From assembly GCA_017443345.1 (NCBI GenBank), contig JAFSNR010000061.1, positions 1 through 64,000 on the forward strand: a stretch of DNA of 64,000 bases, given 5' to 3'. Position 1 is the first letter of the stretch. Each line of letters opens with the position of its first letter. Below, piece by piece: positions 1 to 7,602 of the stretch. Made by a program: the position numbers and the translations under genes. Below the pieces are notes generated by a model. The model was not told where the DNA came from. It saw only the letters and a list, made by a program, of their open reading frames with translations, and made no database searches. This DNA is from Prevotella sp. (lineage in GTDB: Bacteria; Bacteroidota; Bacteroidia; Bacteroidales; Bacteroidaceae).

Positions 1-605
1 CTGAGGGTCACTCCGTTCCCCTGCCCGGTCTGGGAACCATGCGCTTCGGCGTACGCTCGAAGGCGGTAGAGAAGCTGGAGGACGTGAAGGCCAACCTGAT
101 CACCACCCGTCGTATCGTATTTACGCCCAATGTCGACGTGAAGGACGAGCTGAAGAATACGGCTATCCAGATCACCTGTCTCGACGAGGAGGGTAACGTC
201 CTGAAGCGTGTAACCTCTGGTGACAGCGGCACCATCGAGGATCCTGAGAACGAGAATGAGAACAGCGGTTCAGAGCAGAACGGCGGTTCAGGTTCTGAGA
301 ACAGCGGTTCAGGCTCTTCGACGGGCTCAGAGACCGAGAGCGTAACGGCTCCAGAGATCTCAGGAACATCTCCATTCACTGACTCCACTCAGGTAACCAT
401 CCAGGGTCCTCAGGGCGCAGAGGTTCGTTACACCACTGACGGCAGTGAGCCTTCAGCAAAGAGCACGCTCTATAGCGAGGCTATCACCCTGAATGCCACT
501 ACGACCATCAAGGCTATTGCCATCCTCGACGGTGAGACTTCTGAGGTAGCGTCTAAGACGTTCACCAAGAGCGGCGAAAGCGGCGGCTTCGACCTTGGAA
601 ACTAA
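1..605 (+). CDS. HU-like DNA-binding protein with C-terminal chitobiase-C-type domain (5' partial)
   Basis: The reading frame is open from the window edge (first full codon at base 3), so the N-terminus lies outside. The visible part starts in the HU/IHF fold at EGHSVPLPGLGTMRFGVRSK, the DNA-binding beta-arm region of the Bacteroidales HU-related family, and continues through LITTRRIVFTPNVDVK. After the HU fold comes a Ser/Gly/Glu/Asn-rich linker (bases about 235-345), then a beta-sandwich segment of about 75 residues with the motif VRYTTDGSEPS, typical of the CHB_HEX_C_1 (chitobiase/hexosaminidase C-terminal) family. HU proteins bind and bend DNA in the cytoplasm; the role of the attached domain is unknown. 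It is followed 18 nt later by the smalltalk gene, the usual partner of this family. The gene at 40144 encodes the N-terminal half of the same family. Confidence 0.85.
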   Translation, partial: EGHSVPLPGLGTMRFGVRSKAVEKLEDVKANLITTRRIVFTPNVDVKDELKNTAIQITCLDEEGNVLKRVTSGDSGTIEDPENENENSGSEQNGGSGSENSGSGSSTGSETESVTAPEISGTSPFTDSTQVTIQGPQGAEVRYTTDGSEPSAKSTLYSEAITLNATTTIKAIAILDGETSEVASKTFTKSGESGGFDLGN

Positions 606-611
606 TCAGGA

Positions 612-620
612 AGGAGGTGA
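612..620 (+). promoter_or_regulatory. Strong Shine-Dalgarno sequence of the smalltalk gene
   Basis: AGGAGGTGA lies 3 nt before the ATG at 624 and matches the classical anti-Shine-Dalgarno of 16S rRNA. Most genes in this window have A/T-rich leaders and no such site, so this is unusual locally. Confidence 0.8.
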
Positions 621-623
621 ACT

Positions 624-725
624 ATGACGAAGAAGGAAACCCTTAAGTGGTCGCTGCAGATACTCGCTTCGATTATCTCAGCAGTGCTGACAGCCCTCGG
701 TGCTACGAGTTGCATGGGGTATTGA
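624..725 (+). CDS. Smalltalk protein (33 residues)
   Basis: The ORF encodes MTKKETLKWSLQILASIIS followed by AVLTALGATSCMGY and a TGA stop. The layout, a short basic N-terminus, one hydrophobic helix and a C-terminal TSCMG-type motif, matches the small Bacteroidales family named smalltalk protein, normally encoded directly after an HU-like DNA-binding gene as here. The TSC could act as a lipobox-like cysteine or be a family signature. Function is unknown. A muramoyl-alanine amidase gene often follows this pair in Bacteroides, but here a terminator follows instead. Start choice is supported by the AGGAGGTGA three bases upstream. Confidence 0.82.
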   Translation: MTKKETLKWSLQILASIISAVLTALGATSCMGY

Positions 726-742
726 TCCCTTGAATGTTAAAG

Positions 743-780
743 GAATCTCTCGCTCGGATTGAGCGGGGGATTCTTCGTTT
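743..780 (+). terminator. Rho-independent terminator after smalltalk gene
   Basis: A 13-base inverted repeat (743-755 with 761-773, including G-U pairs) with a 5-nt loop is followed by a T-rich tract. A closely similar terminator follows the truncated HU-like gene at 40403. Confidence 0.75.
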
Positions 781-887
781 GGGACAGATTTTTGAGGGCT
801 TGTGAGTTGATAATTTCTGTTAAATTGGTGTAAAACTTAAACGTTTGCGTTAATCGTCAAAAAAGGCAGGATGTAAACAAACAGTGG

Positions 888-1073
888 ATGCTCGCCGCCA
901 TCCTGACCGTCAGCGGCGTTACATCGGCACAGGCTCAGGCCAACTTCTCGCCTCAGGCCAGTGCGTTCAAGAACAAGTATCAGTCTCAGGCCGAGGTGGC
1001 CAAGACCCGTGGAGAGCAGGTTCCCATGGCGGGTCCGTTCGGCAAGCTGGGTTCGACACTCATCCGTAAATAA
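888..1073 (+). CDS. Small exported hypothetical protein (61 residues)
   Basis: The product begins MLAAILTVSGVTSAQAQA, which reads as a signal peptide with an AQA-type cleavage site, but without the usual positively charged N-terminus. The mature part is about 43 residues, rich in Gln, Ala, Lys and Ser, with no family I recognise. No in-frame ATG, GTG or TTG lies between the upstream stop at 831 and the ATG at 888, so either the signal is short or the original start has been lost. A clean intrinsic terminator directly follows the stop, which argues that the gene is or was expressed. It could also be the remnant of a longer secreted protein. Confidence 0.45.
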   Translation: MLAAILTVSGVTSAQAQANFSPQASAFKNKYQSQAEVAKTRGEQVPMAGPFGKLGSTLIRK

Positions 1074-1078
1074 CAAAA

Positions 1079-1114
1079 GAAATCCTCGGCCAAGCGGTCG
1101 AGGATTCTTCTTTG
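1079..1114 (+). terminator. Intrinsic terminator after the small exported ORF
   Basis: Perfect 8-bp stem (AATCCTCG at 1081-1088 with CGAGGATT at 1099-1106), 10-nt loop, followed by CTTCTTT. Confidence 0.75.
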
Positions 1115-1154
1115 ACGAAGTGCACAGGGGAACTTGCCCTTCAGTGCACCTTAT

Positions 1155-1829
1155 TTATTTGCGAACGGCACGGATGCAGCGACCACTGAAACGGTTGCTT
1201 GACAGCTTGCCGGGAGTGACGTTGACATCCTGGAAATTGAACTCCAGGCACCAGGCCTTGCTGGGTGTGCCCGAGTAGAGCGTTGATGACCAGTAAATGC
1301 CGTTGATGGCACGGAACTGAACGTCATCATAGAAGCGGAATCCGGTGATGGGCAGGAAGATGGAGTTGCCCGTCTTCTTACCAGTAACCTTATAGCCGTT
1401 GATACCGTCCTTCGTGATCCACTCCCATGTGCAGTTCTCAGGGTTGGCCAGTTCCTCGCACTCATCGACAGTAGGCATGCGCCACTCCCCTCCCCAATTG
1501 GCACGGGCGGCATCGTCGGAGGGAACCAGCTGGGTCTTGTTGTCGGTAGTGGTATACTTGATCGGGAACTGACTGTTGCCATTGCTCCAGACATAGGTAC
1601 CCCATGTGTAGGATCGCTTGGGCTTGATCTCACCCCATGCGAAGTACGTACCAAAGCCTGAATCCTGCGTGGCGCCCACGTTCATGTTGGCCCACTTCAC
1701 ACTCAGACCTAAGTCGACAGCCTCGACAGCTTCGGACGATTTCGAATCGCCGTCGGCTGCATGGACCTTTACATCGCCGATCGCCCCAACGAACAGGAAC
1801 GACAGCGCCATGAGAAACAGCTTCTTCAT
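1155..1829 (-). CDS. Exported FISUMP-type (DUF1566-like) protein
   Basis: 224 residues. The N-terminus MKKLFLMALSFLFVGAIG followed by DVKVHAADG is a signal peptide. The mature protein has the hallmarks of the fibrobacter-succinogenes major paralogous domain family: DLGLSVKWANMNVGA, EWRMPTVDECEEL, GNSIFLPITGFR, GIYWSSTLY and the C-terminal GRCIRAVRK. Such domains are common in surface or periplasmic proteins of gut Bacteroidota; a biochemical role is not established. The gene lies 18 nt downstream of the DUF3127 gene on the same strand and may be co-transcribed. The start is the first ATG and gives a proper signal sequence. Confidence 0.75.
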   Translation of the reverse strand: MKKLFLMALSFLFVGAIGDVKVHAADGDSKSSEAVEAVDLGLSVKWANMNVGATQDSGFGTYFAWGEIKPKRSYTWGTYVWSNGNSQFPIKYTTTDNKTQLVPSDDAARANWGGEWRMPTVDECEELANPENCTWEWITKDGINGYKVTGKKTGNSIFLPITGFRFYDDVQFRAINGIYWSSTLYSGTPSKAWCLEFNFQDVNVTPGKLSSNRFSGRCIRAVRK

Positions 1830-1847
1830 ATCGCTACGTGTCAGTCC

Positions 1848-2246
1848 TTAGAATGGCAGATCGTCGGCTGAATTCTCAGCAGCGGGCTCCTGTGCTGGCG
1901 GGAAAGGAGCTGTAGCTGCTCCTGCGGGAGGGAACGGGGCTGCACTGGGAGCTGCAGCTGTGGGCTGGGGCACTTGTCCACGAGTGACATTGTAGGCACG
2001 AATATCATTGAACCAACGACCCTGATATTCACGGGCATCGATATCGAACTGGATGGTCAGATCCTCACCCTGCTGGATGTTGAACTGCTTGATGCGGTCT
2101 TCGCCAAAGAGGTTAAACACACAGCGCTTGGGATAAGTTCCAGGTACTTCCAATACATACTCCTGAGTCATCCATGTGTTTCCTGTGCGAGCCGATACGC
2201 CACTTCGTGGCTCCATAACGGCAATAATTTTTCCTGTTAATTCCAT
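1848..2246 (-). CDS. DUF3127 OB-fold protein with SSB-like acidic tip
   Basis: 132 residues. The first ~90 residues (MELTGKIIAVMEPRSGVSAR, FNLFGEDRI, REYQGRWFNDIRAYNV) match the DUF3127 family, small OB-fold-like proteins widespread in Bacteroidota. A Pro/Ala-rich linker follows, and the protein ends in DDLPF. That layout, OB fold, flexible linker and acidic hydrophobic tip, is the architecture of bacterial SSB, whose DDIPF tail recruits repair and replication proteins. A role in binding single-stranded DNA near dnaN is therefore reasonable but inferred. It is transcribed divergently from dnaN across a 170-nt gap. Confidence 0.78.
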   Translation of the reverse strand: MELTGKIIAVMEPRSGVSARTGNTWMTQEYVLEVPGTYPKRCVFNLFGEDRIKQFNIQQGEDLTIQFDIDAREYQGRWFNDIRAYNVTRGQVPQPTAAAPSAAPFPPAGAATAPFPPAQEPAAENSADDLPF

Positions 2247-2337
2247 TGCTTAAATTGTTTTTATTTGTTGATTTTCTCGTTTTCACGTGGCGAAATTACT
2301 AAAAATAGTTTGAATACCACAATTTTTTGCCAATTAT

Positions 2338-2369
2338 TTTGTTCATTACAACGTTTTTTTGTAATTTTG
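2338..2369 (+). promoter_or_regulatory. Promoter of dnaN
   Basis: Bacteroidota-type promoter: TTTG at 2338-2341, a 20-nt spacer, and TAATTTTG at 2362-2369, about 45 nt before the dnaN ATG. Confidence 0.7.
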
Positions 2370-2416
2370 TCCCAATTATATAATATGTAATTAAGGACAA
2401 AAGAACTATAATAATT

Positions 2417-3541
2417 ATGCGATTTACATTATCAAGCACAGCTCTGAGCTCTAAGCTCTCTGCACTCTCGAGAGTCATCAACAGTAAAAACGCCCTTCCC
2501 ATCCTGGGCGATTTCGTTTTTGAAATCCGTGACAACGTTCTCTATCTGACAGCATCAGACAGCGAGAATGTGATGAAGACACAGATTGAACTGACAGAAA
2601 GCGATGGTTCATGTCGCTTTGCCATCGGTAACTCTTTGCTGCTCGATGCCGTGAAAGGTATCTCGGAGCAACCGATTACCCTCGACGTGAACCAGGAGCA
2701 GAACATCGTGAAGATCTCGTATCAGAACGGTCTGTTCTCGCTGCCCATCGACAATGCCGACGAGTTCCCCATGGCTCAGCCCATCAGCGACTATGCCAAT
2801 ATCATCTCGATACCCAACCTGACACTGGCTGAGAATATCAACCGCACACTCTTCGCGACGGCTCAGGACGAACTGCGCCCTGTGATGAACGGTATCTATT
2901 TCGACCTGACTCCTGACTGTCTCGCCATCGTAGCCAGCGACGGACACAAGCTGGTGCGTAACAAGCTGTTCACCATCAAGAGCGACCAGCCTGCATCGTT
3001 TATCCTGCCTAAGAAGCCAGCTAACCTGCTGAAGAACCTGCTGGGTAAGGATGGTGGCGACGTGACGATCCGCTTCGATGAGCGTAACGCTGAGATCAAC
3101 TATGGTGACGGAACACTGCAGTGCCGCCTGATTGAGGGCCGATTCCCGAACTACAACGCCGTCATCCCACAGAACAACCCCAACGAGTTGCGCGTAGACC
3201 GTCTGGGACTGTTGGCAGCCTTGCGTCGTGTTCAGCCGTTTGCCAACGGTTCGAGCAACCTGATCCGCTTCCACGTGGAGGGTTCAACCCTGCAGCTCGA
3301 TGCTGAGGACTACGACTTCTCTAAGACAGCTACCGAGCGCATGAGCTGTGACTACAACGGCAAGGCCATGTCGATCGGCTTCAAGGGAGCTTCATTCATT
3401 GAGGTACTGAGCAACTTTGATTGTCAGGAGGTAGTCATCCAGTTGGCTGATCCCAGTCGCGCAGGTCTGGTACTCCCCTCAGAGCAGCCTGAGAACCAGG
3501 ATGTGCTGATGCTGATGATGCCTATGCTGATTAATGACTAG
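2417..3541 (+). CDS. dnaN: DNA polymerase III beta subunit (sliding clamp)
   Basis: 374 residues, the normal length for the clamp. It begins MRFTLSSTALSSKLSALSRV and carries family landmarks such as NALPILGDFVFE, LRPVMNGIYFD, EGRFPNYNAVIP and the C-terminal VLMLMMPML. The protein forms a dimeric ring that tethers the replicative polymerase to DNA in the cytoplasm. It opens a plus-strand run with the exonuclease, PorD-like, recN and channel genes, and its promoter is readable at 2338-2369. No dnaA is adjacent, so this is not a classical dnaA-dnaN origin region. The 5'-UTR is A/T rich without a Shine-Dalgarno sequence. Confidence 0.97.
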   Translation: MRFTLSSTALSSKLSALSRVINSKNALPILGDFVFEIRDNVLYLTASDSENVMKTQIELTESDGSCRFAIGNSLLLDAVKGISEQPITLDVNQEQNIVKISYQNGLFSLPIDNADEFPMAQPISDYANIISIPNLTLAENINRTLFATAQDELRPVMNGIYFDLTPDCLAIVASDGHKLVRNKLFTIKSDQPASFILPKKPANLLKNLLGKDGGDVTIRFDERNAEINYGDGTLQCRLIEGRFPNYNAVIPQNNPNELRVDRLGLLAALRRVQPFANGSSNLIRFHVEGSTLQLDAEDYDFSKTATERMSCDYNGKAMSIGFKGASFIEVLSNFDCQEVVIQLADPSRAGLVLPSEQPENQDVLMLMMPMLIND

Positions 3542-3558
3542 TTTACAGTTTATAAAGA

Positions 3559-4416
3559 ATGAAACTTAATCTTACAAAGCCACTGGTTATCTTCGACTTG
3601 GAGACGACCGGTCTTGATCTTGTCAAGGATCGAATCATTCAGATATCCTATATCAAAGTGAGCCCCAATGGTGAGGAGGAACGTGGTGACGAGCTGATCA
3701 ATCCAGAGAAGCCTATCGAGCCGATTATCACCCAGCTGACGGGTATCTCGAACGAAGACGTGAAGGACAAGCCGACATTCAAGCAGCTGGCACAGACGCT
3801 GGCTGATAAGTTCAAGGGCTGTGACTTCGCAGGTTTCAACTCGAACAATTTCGATATCCCCCTGCTCGCTGAGGAATTCCTGAGAGCTGGTATCGACTTC
3901 GACTTCAGCAAGTGTCGCATGATCGATGCCTGTACGATCTTCAGAAAGATGGAGCGTCGCAACCTGGCTTCGGCCTATAAGTTCTACTGCGGTAGGAAGA
4001 TGGAAGAGGACTTCGAGGCTCACCGTGCCGATCAGGACACAGAGGCCACCTATCGCGTGCTGATGGGACAGCTCGACAAGTATGCCCCTGGTGCCAATGA
4101 GGACGAGGAGAAGGTGCTGGAGAACGATATGGACAAGTTGGCTGAGTTCTCGAAGCAGAACAACAACGTGGACTTCGCAGGCCGTATCATCTGGGGCGAG
4201 GTGAAGGATCGCAACGGTAACCCAGTGCTCGACAAGGACGGCAAACCCAAACTGACGGAGGTGTTCAACTTCGGCAAGCACAAGGGACTCCCCGTTGCCG
4301 ACGTGCTGCATATCGATCCAGGCTATTACAGCTGGATCCTCTCAGGCGACTTCACCTATAACACAAAACAGGTGCTGACACGCATTCGTCTGCGCGAGGC
4401 AAGTTTGAACGGATGA
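3559..4416 (+). CDS. DnaQ-like 3'-5' exonuclease with C-terminal DUF3820-like domain
   Basis: 285 residues. The DEDDh exonuclease fold occupies about residues 5-175: Exo I FDLETTG (Asp13, Glu15), Exo II NSNNFDIPLL (Asp99) and Exo III His155-x4-Asp160 (HRADQD). After a linker, the last ~50 residues (FNFGKHKGLPVADV, DPGYYSWIL) match the small domain also found at the C-terminus of exodeoxyribonuclease X and in DUF3820 proteins. The enzyme probably degrades DNA 3'-5' in proofreading or repair; whether it is the replicative epsilon subunit is uncertain. It starts 17 nt after dnaN and overlaps the next gene by 4 nt (ATGA). Confidence 0.88.
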   Translation: MKLNLTKPLVIFDLETTGLDLVKDRIIQISYIKVSPNGEEERGDELINPEKPIEPIITQLTGISNEDVKDKPTFKQLAQTLADKFKGCDFAGFNSNNFDIPLLAEEFLRAGIDFDFSKCRMIDACTIFRKMERRNLASAYKFYCGRKMEEDFEAHRADQDTEATYRVLMGQLDKYAPGANEDEEKVLENDMDKLAEFSKQNNNVDFAGRIIWGEVKDRNGNPVLDKDGKPKLTEVFNFGKHKGLPVADVLHIDPGYYSWILSGDFTYNTKQVLTRIRLREASLNG

Positions 4417-5318
4417 GGATCGTCAAGACGATACTGACATTAATCTTCTTACTTGCAGTTCTTAGCATTCAGGCTCAGGAGCTGCAAGTAAAGGTTAATA
4501 TCAACCATAGTCAGATTCAGGGCTCGGACGTCAGCATCTTTGAGAACCTGCAACAAACGATGGAGCAATTTATCAACGAGCGACAGTGGACAGGACTACA
4601 GTTCCAGAAGAACGAGCGCATCGCCTGCAGCCTGAACCTCACGGTGACCAAATATATCCGTGAGGAGAACCGCTTCGAATGTACAGCCCTGATACAGGCG
4701 AATAGACCCGTCTTCAACTCGGCCTATACTTCCACCTTATATAATAATAAGGACGATAACTTCCACTTTGAGTTCAAGCAGTTCGACCAGCTGAACTTCA
4801 TGGATGAGAATGTAGACAACCAGCTGACTGCCCTCCTCGCCTATTATGCCTATCTGATCATCGGACTCAATCTGGACAGCTTTTCGCCGATGGGTGGTTC
4901 GGAGATCCTGCAACAGTGCATGTATCTCGTGAACAATGCCCAGAATCTGGGTTACCCAGGATGGAAGTCGTTTGAGGACAGCCGAAACCGCTTTGCCATC
5001 ATCAACGATTATCTCGACGAAGCGATGAAGCCCTTCCGTCAGCTGCAATATGATTATTACCGTAAGGGACTCGACGAGATGGCCAACAATGTGGAGCGAG
5101 GACGAACAGAGATCTCGACAGCCTTGGAGGAAGGACTGAAGAAAGCCCACGAGAACAAGCCCCTCAGTCTGTTGCCACAGATCTGGACGGACTACAAGCG
5201 CGACGAGCTGACGAACATCTATAACGGTAAGGGCACGCAGAAGGAAAAGGAACGTATCTACGAACTGCTGATGAGCATCAATGCCTCGCAGAGCAGCAGT
5301 TGGGACAAAATCAAATAA
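4413..5318 (+). CDS. porD: DUF4835 / PorD-like exported protein
   Basis: 301 residues with a signal peptide (MRIVKTILTLIFLLAVLSIQ, cleavage near AQEL). The mature sequence (VNINHSQIQGSDVSIF, LQQTMEQFINERQWT, YYAYLIIGLNLDSFS) is the DUF4835 family, called type IX secretion protein PorD in current annotation of Porphyromonas relatives. It would act in the periplasm or at the outer membrane; its exact role is poorly known and the PorD name is from memory of family naming. The ATG overlaps the exonuclease stop. In Bacteroides I recall coaBC lying in this interval, but here no gene separates exonuclease and porD. Confidence 0.75.
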   Translation: MRIVKTILTLIFLLAVLSIQAQELQVKVNINHSQIQGSDVSIFENLQQTMEQFINERQWTGLQFQKNERIACSLNLTVTKYIREENRFECTALIQANRPVFNSAYTSTLYNNKDDNFHFEFKQFDQLNFMDENVDNQLTALLAYYAYLIIGLNLDSFSPMGGSEILQQCMYLVNNAQNLGYPGWKSFEDSRNRFAIINDYLDEAMKPFRQLQYDYYRKGLDEMANNVERGRTEISTALEEGLKKAHENKPLSLLPQIWTDYKRDELTNIYNGKGTQKEKERIYELLMSINASQSSSWDKIK

Positions 5319-5319
5319 T

Positions 5320-6987
5320 ATGCTTAAACATTTATATATCAAGAACTTTACGCTGATTGATGAACTGGATATTGAGCTCTATCCAGGTTTCTCGGTAATC
5401 ACTGGTGAGACGGGAGCCGGAAAGAGTATCATCCTCGGTGCCATCGGACTGTTGCTGGGACAGAGGGCTGACTCGAAAGCCATCAAGCAGGGTGCTGACA
5501 AATGTGTCATCGAAGCGCAGTTCGACCTCTCGCGCTATGGGATGGAGGACTTCTTCGAGGAGAACGATATCGAATATGATGCCGCAGACTGTATCATCAG
5601 ACGGGAACTGACAGCAGCAGGAAAAAGCAGGGCGTTCATCAATGACACACCTGTACAGCTGTCGATGCTGAAGGAACTCGGAGAACGTTTGGTGGACATC
5701 CATTCACAGCATCAGAACCTGTTGCTCAACAAGCAGGATTTCCAACTGAACGTCGTGGACATCATCGCTGGCGACGAGAAGGAACTGGCTGACTATCAGC
5801 AGGCCTTTACGCAATATCATGCAGCAGAGAAGGAACTGCAGGCACTCCAGGAGAGTATCGAGCAGAACCGTCAGAATGCGGATTTCCTACAGTTCCAGTG
5901 CGACGAGCTGTCGCAGGCCAACCTCGTGGAAGGTGAGCAGGAAGAGCTGGAGCAGAAGAGTGAGACAATGTCGCACGCAGAGGAAATCAAGAGTTCACTC
6001 TACGAGGCAGACAATGCGCTCTCATCAGAAGGCATTGGTGTTGTCGTCTCTTTAAAGAAAGCTCTATCGGCCATCAGGCAAATCGAACAAGTGTTGCCTG
6101 ATGCCAAGGAACTGGTGGAACGAATGGACAGCAGCTATATCGAACTGAAGGATATCGCACAGGAAATCAGCAGTCAGATGGAATACGTGGATTTTGATCC
6201 AAACGAGTTGGATGTCATCAATAACCGTCTGGACAAGCTCTACGATCTGGAAAAGAAATACCACGTGGACACAGTTGAGGAACTGATCACTAAACGTGAC
6301 GAACTGAAACTGCAGTTGGATCGTATCGAGAACAGCGACGAGGCACTGGAAGAACTTCAGAAGAAACTCGCACAGTTGCAGATGCAGGCGAAGAAAGCTG
6401 CCGACACACTGACGAAGCTTCGCACGAAAGCAGCTAAACAGATAGAGAAAGAGATGCAGACCAGACTGGTTCCACTGGGTATGCCCAACGTGCGCTTCAG
6501 CATCCAGATGACGGAAAGTGCGCTCGGAGCCAGCGGACAGGATCAGGTGGCTTTCCTCTTCAGCGCCAACACTTCTACCCCACTCCAACCCATCTCTCAG
6601 GTAGCTTCGGGTGGTGAGATTGCCCGTGTGATGCTGTCGCTGAAGGCGATGATCAGTGGGGCTGTCAAGTTGCCAACCATCATCTTCGACGAGATCGATA
6701 CTGGTGTCAGTGGTAAGACGGCAGAGAAGATGGCACAGATCATGCAGGAGATGGGACAGCATGAACGTCAGGTGATCAGTATCACGCATCTGCCTCAGAT
6801 TGCTGCACTCGGTTCAGCCCACTATAAGGTTGAGAAGGAAGAGACATCGAAAGGTACTATCAGCAAGATGCGCCAACTCTCTCCTGAGGAGCGTATCGAC
6901 GAGATAGCCCAGATGCTCAGTGGCAGTGATATCTCGGAGGCTGCTATCCAAAACGCCAAGCAATTGTTGAAATGGAGCACGAACTGA
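5320..6987 (+). CDS. recN: DNA repair protein RecN
   Basis: 555 residues from the ATG at 5320, which directly follows the porD stop; a longer upstream reading would run back into porD and is not used. The SMC-like layout is clear: Walker A GETGAGKS (residues 29-36), long coiled-coil arms in the middle (many Glu/Lys/Gln heptads), the signature SGGEIARVML and Walker B IIFDEIDTGVSG, then SITHLPQIAALG. RecN organises broken DNA ends during recombinational repair. It overlaps the following channel gene by 16 nt, so the two are translationally linked. Normal family length, no defect seen. Confidence 0.96.
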   Translation: MLKHLYIKNFTLIDELDIELYPGFSVITGETGAGKSIILGAIGLLLGQRADSKAIKQGADKCVIEAQFDLSRYGMEDFFEENDIEYDAADCIIRRELTAAGKSRAFINDTPVQLSMLKELGERLVDIHSQHQNLLLNKQDFQLNVVDIIAGDEKELADYQQAFTQYHAAEKELQALQESIEQNRQNADFLQFQCDELSQANLVEGEQEELEQKSETMSHAEEIKSSLYEADNALSSEGIGVVVSLKKALSAIRQIEQVLPDAKELVERMDSSYIELKDIAQEISSQMEYVDFDPNELDVINNRLDKLYDLEKKYHVDTVEELITKRDELKLQLDRIENSDEALEELQKKLAQLQMQAKKAADTLTKLRTKAAKQIEKEMQTRLVPLGMPNVRFSIQMTESALGASGQDQVAFLFSANTSTPLQPISQVASGGEIARVMLSLKAMISGAVKLPTIIFDEIDTGVSGKTAEKMAQIMQEMGQHERQVISITHLPQIAALGSAHYKVEKEETSKGTISKMRQLSPEERIDEIAQMLSGSDISEAAIQNAKQLLKWSTN

Positions 6988-7589
6988 TCATCAGGATCAT
7001 AGAGCTGTTGGGTACTTTTGCCTTCGCCATCTCAGGTATCCGGCATGCAGCAGCGAAGCAGTTTGACTGGTTCGGTGGCTATGTCTGTGGTGTAGCTGTA
7101 GCTATCGGCGGTGGTACGATTCGCGACGTGATGCTCGGCACGACTCCCTTCTGGATGACGACACCGATCTATCTGCTCTGTACTGCCGTAGCCTTGTTGA
7201 CTGTTGCCTTCTTCGGCAAGTGGATGGAGCCCTTGAAGAATGCGTGGTTCGTATTCGACACATTAGGACTGGCCCTGTTTACTATCGCTGGTATTCAGAA
7301 GAGTCTGGCTTTCGGACAGCCTTTCTGGGTAGCCATTATCATGGGCTGTATTACGGGAAGTGCTGGTGGTGTGATCCGTGATGTGCTGTTGAACAACGAG
7401 CCCGTCATCTTCCACAAGGAGATCTATGCGATGGCATGCGTGCTGGGAGGCATCGTCTACTGGGGACTGTTCTATTTTGGTCTGTCGACAGAGCTGAGTG
7501 CGATCATCAGTTTCGTGGTGACCTGTCTGATCCGTTTCCTGGCAGTGAAGTATCATCTGGCACTGCCTGTACTGAAAGAAAAAAAGTAG
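6972..7589 (+). CDS. TRIC / UPF0126 membrane channel family protein
   Basis: 205 residues, about seven hydrophobic segments in two homologous halves. The paired motifs IGGGTIRDVMLG and GSAGGVIRDVLL are diagnostic for UPF0126 (YicG/YadS), structurally related to trimeric intracellular cation channels. It should form a trimeric cation (K+) channel in the inner membrane. The start overlaps recN by 16 nt; MEHELIIRIIELLGTFAFAI is the usual family N-terminus. Confidence 0.88.
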   Translation: MEHELIIRIIELLGTFAFAISGIRHAAAKQFDWFGGYVCGVAVAIGGGTIRDVMLGTTPFWMTTPIYLLCTAVALLTVAFFGKWMEPLKNAWFVFDTLGLALFTIAGIQKSLAFGQPFWVAIIMGCITGSAGGVIRDVLLNNEPVIFHKEIYAMACVLGGIVYWGLFYFGLSTELSAIISFVVTCLIRFLAVKYHLALPVLKEKK

Positions 7590-7602
7590 AATATAATAAG
7601 AT

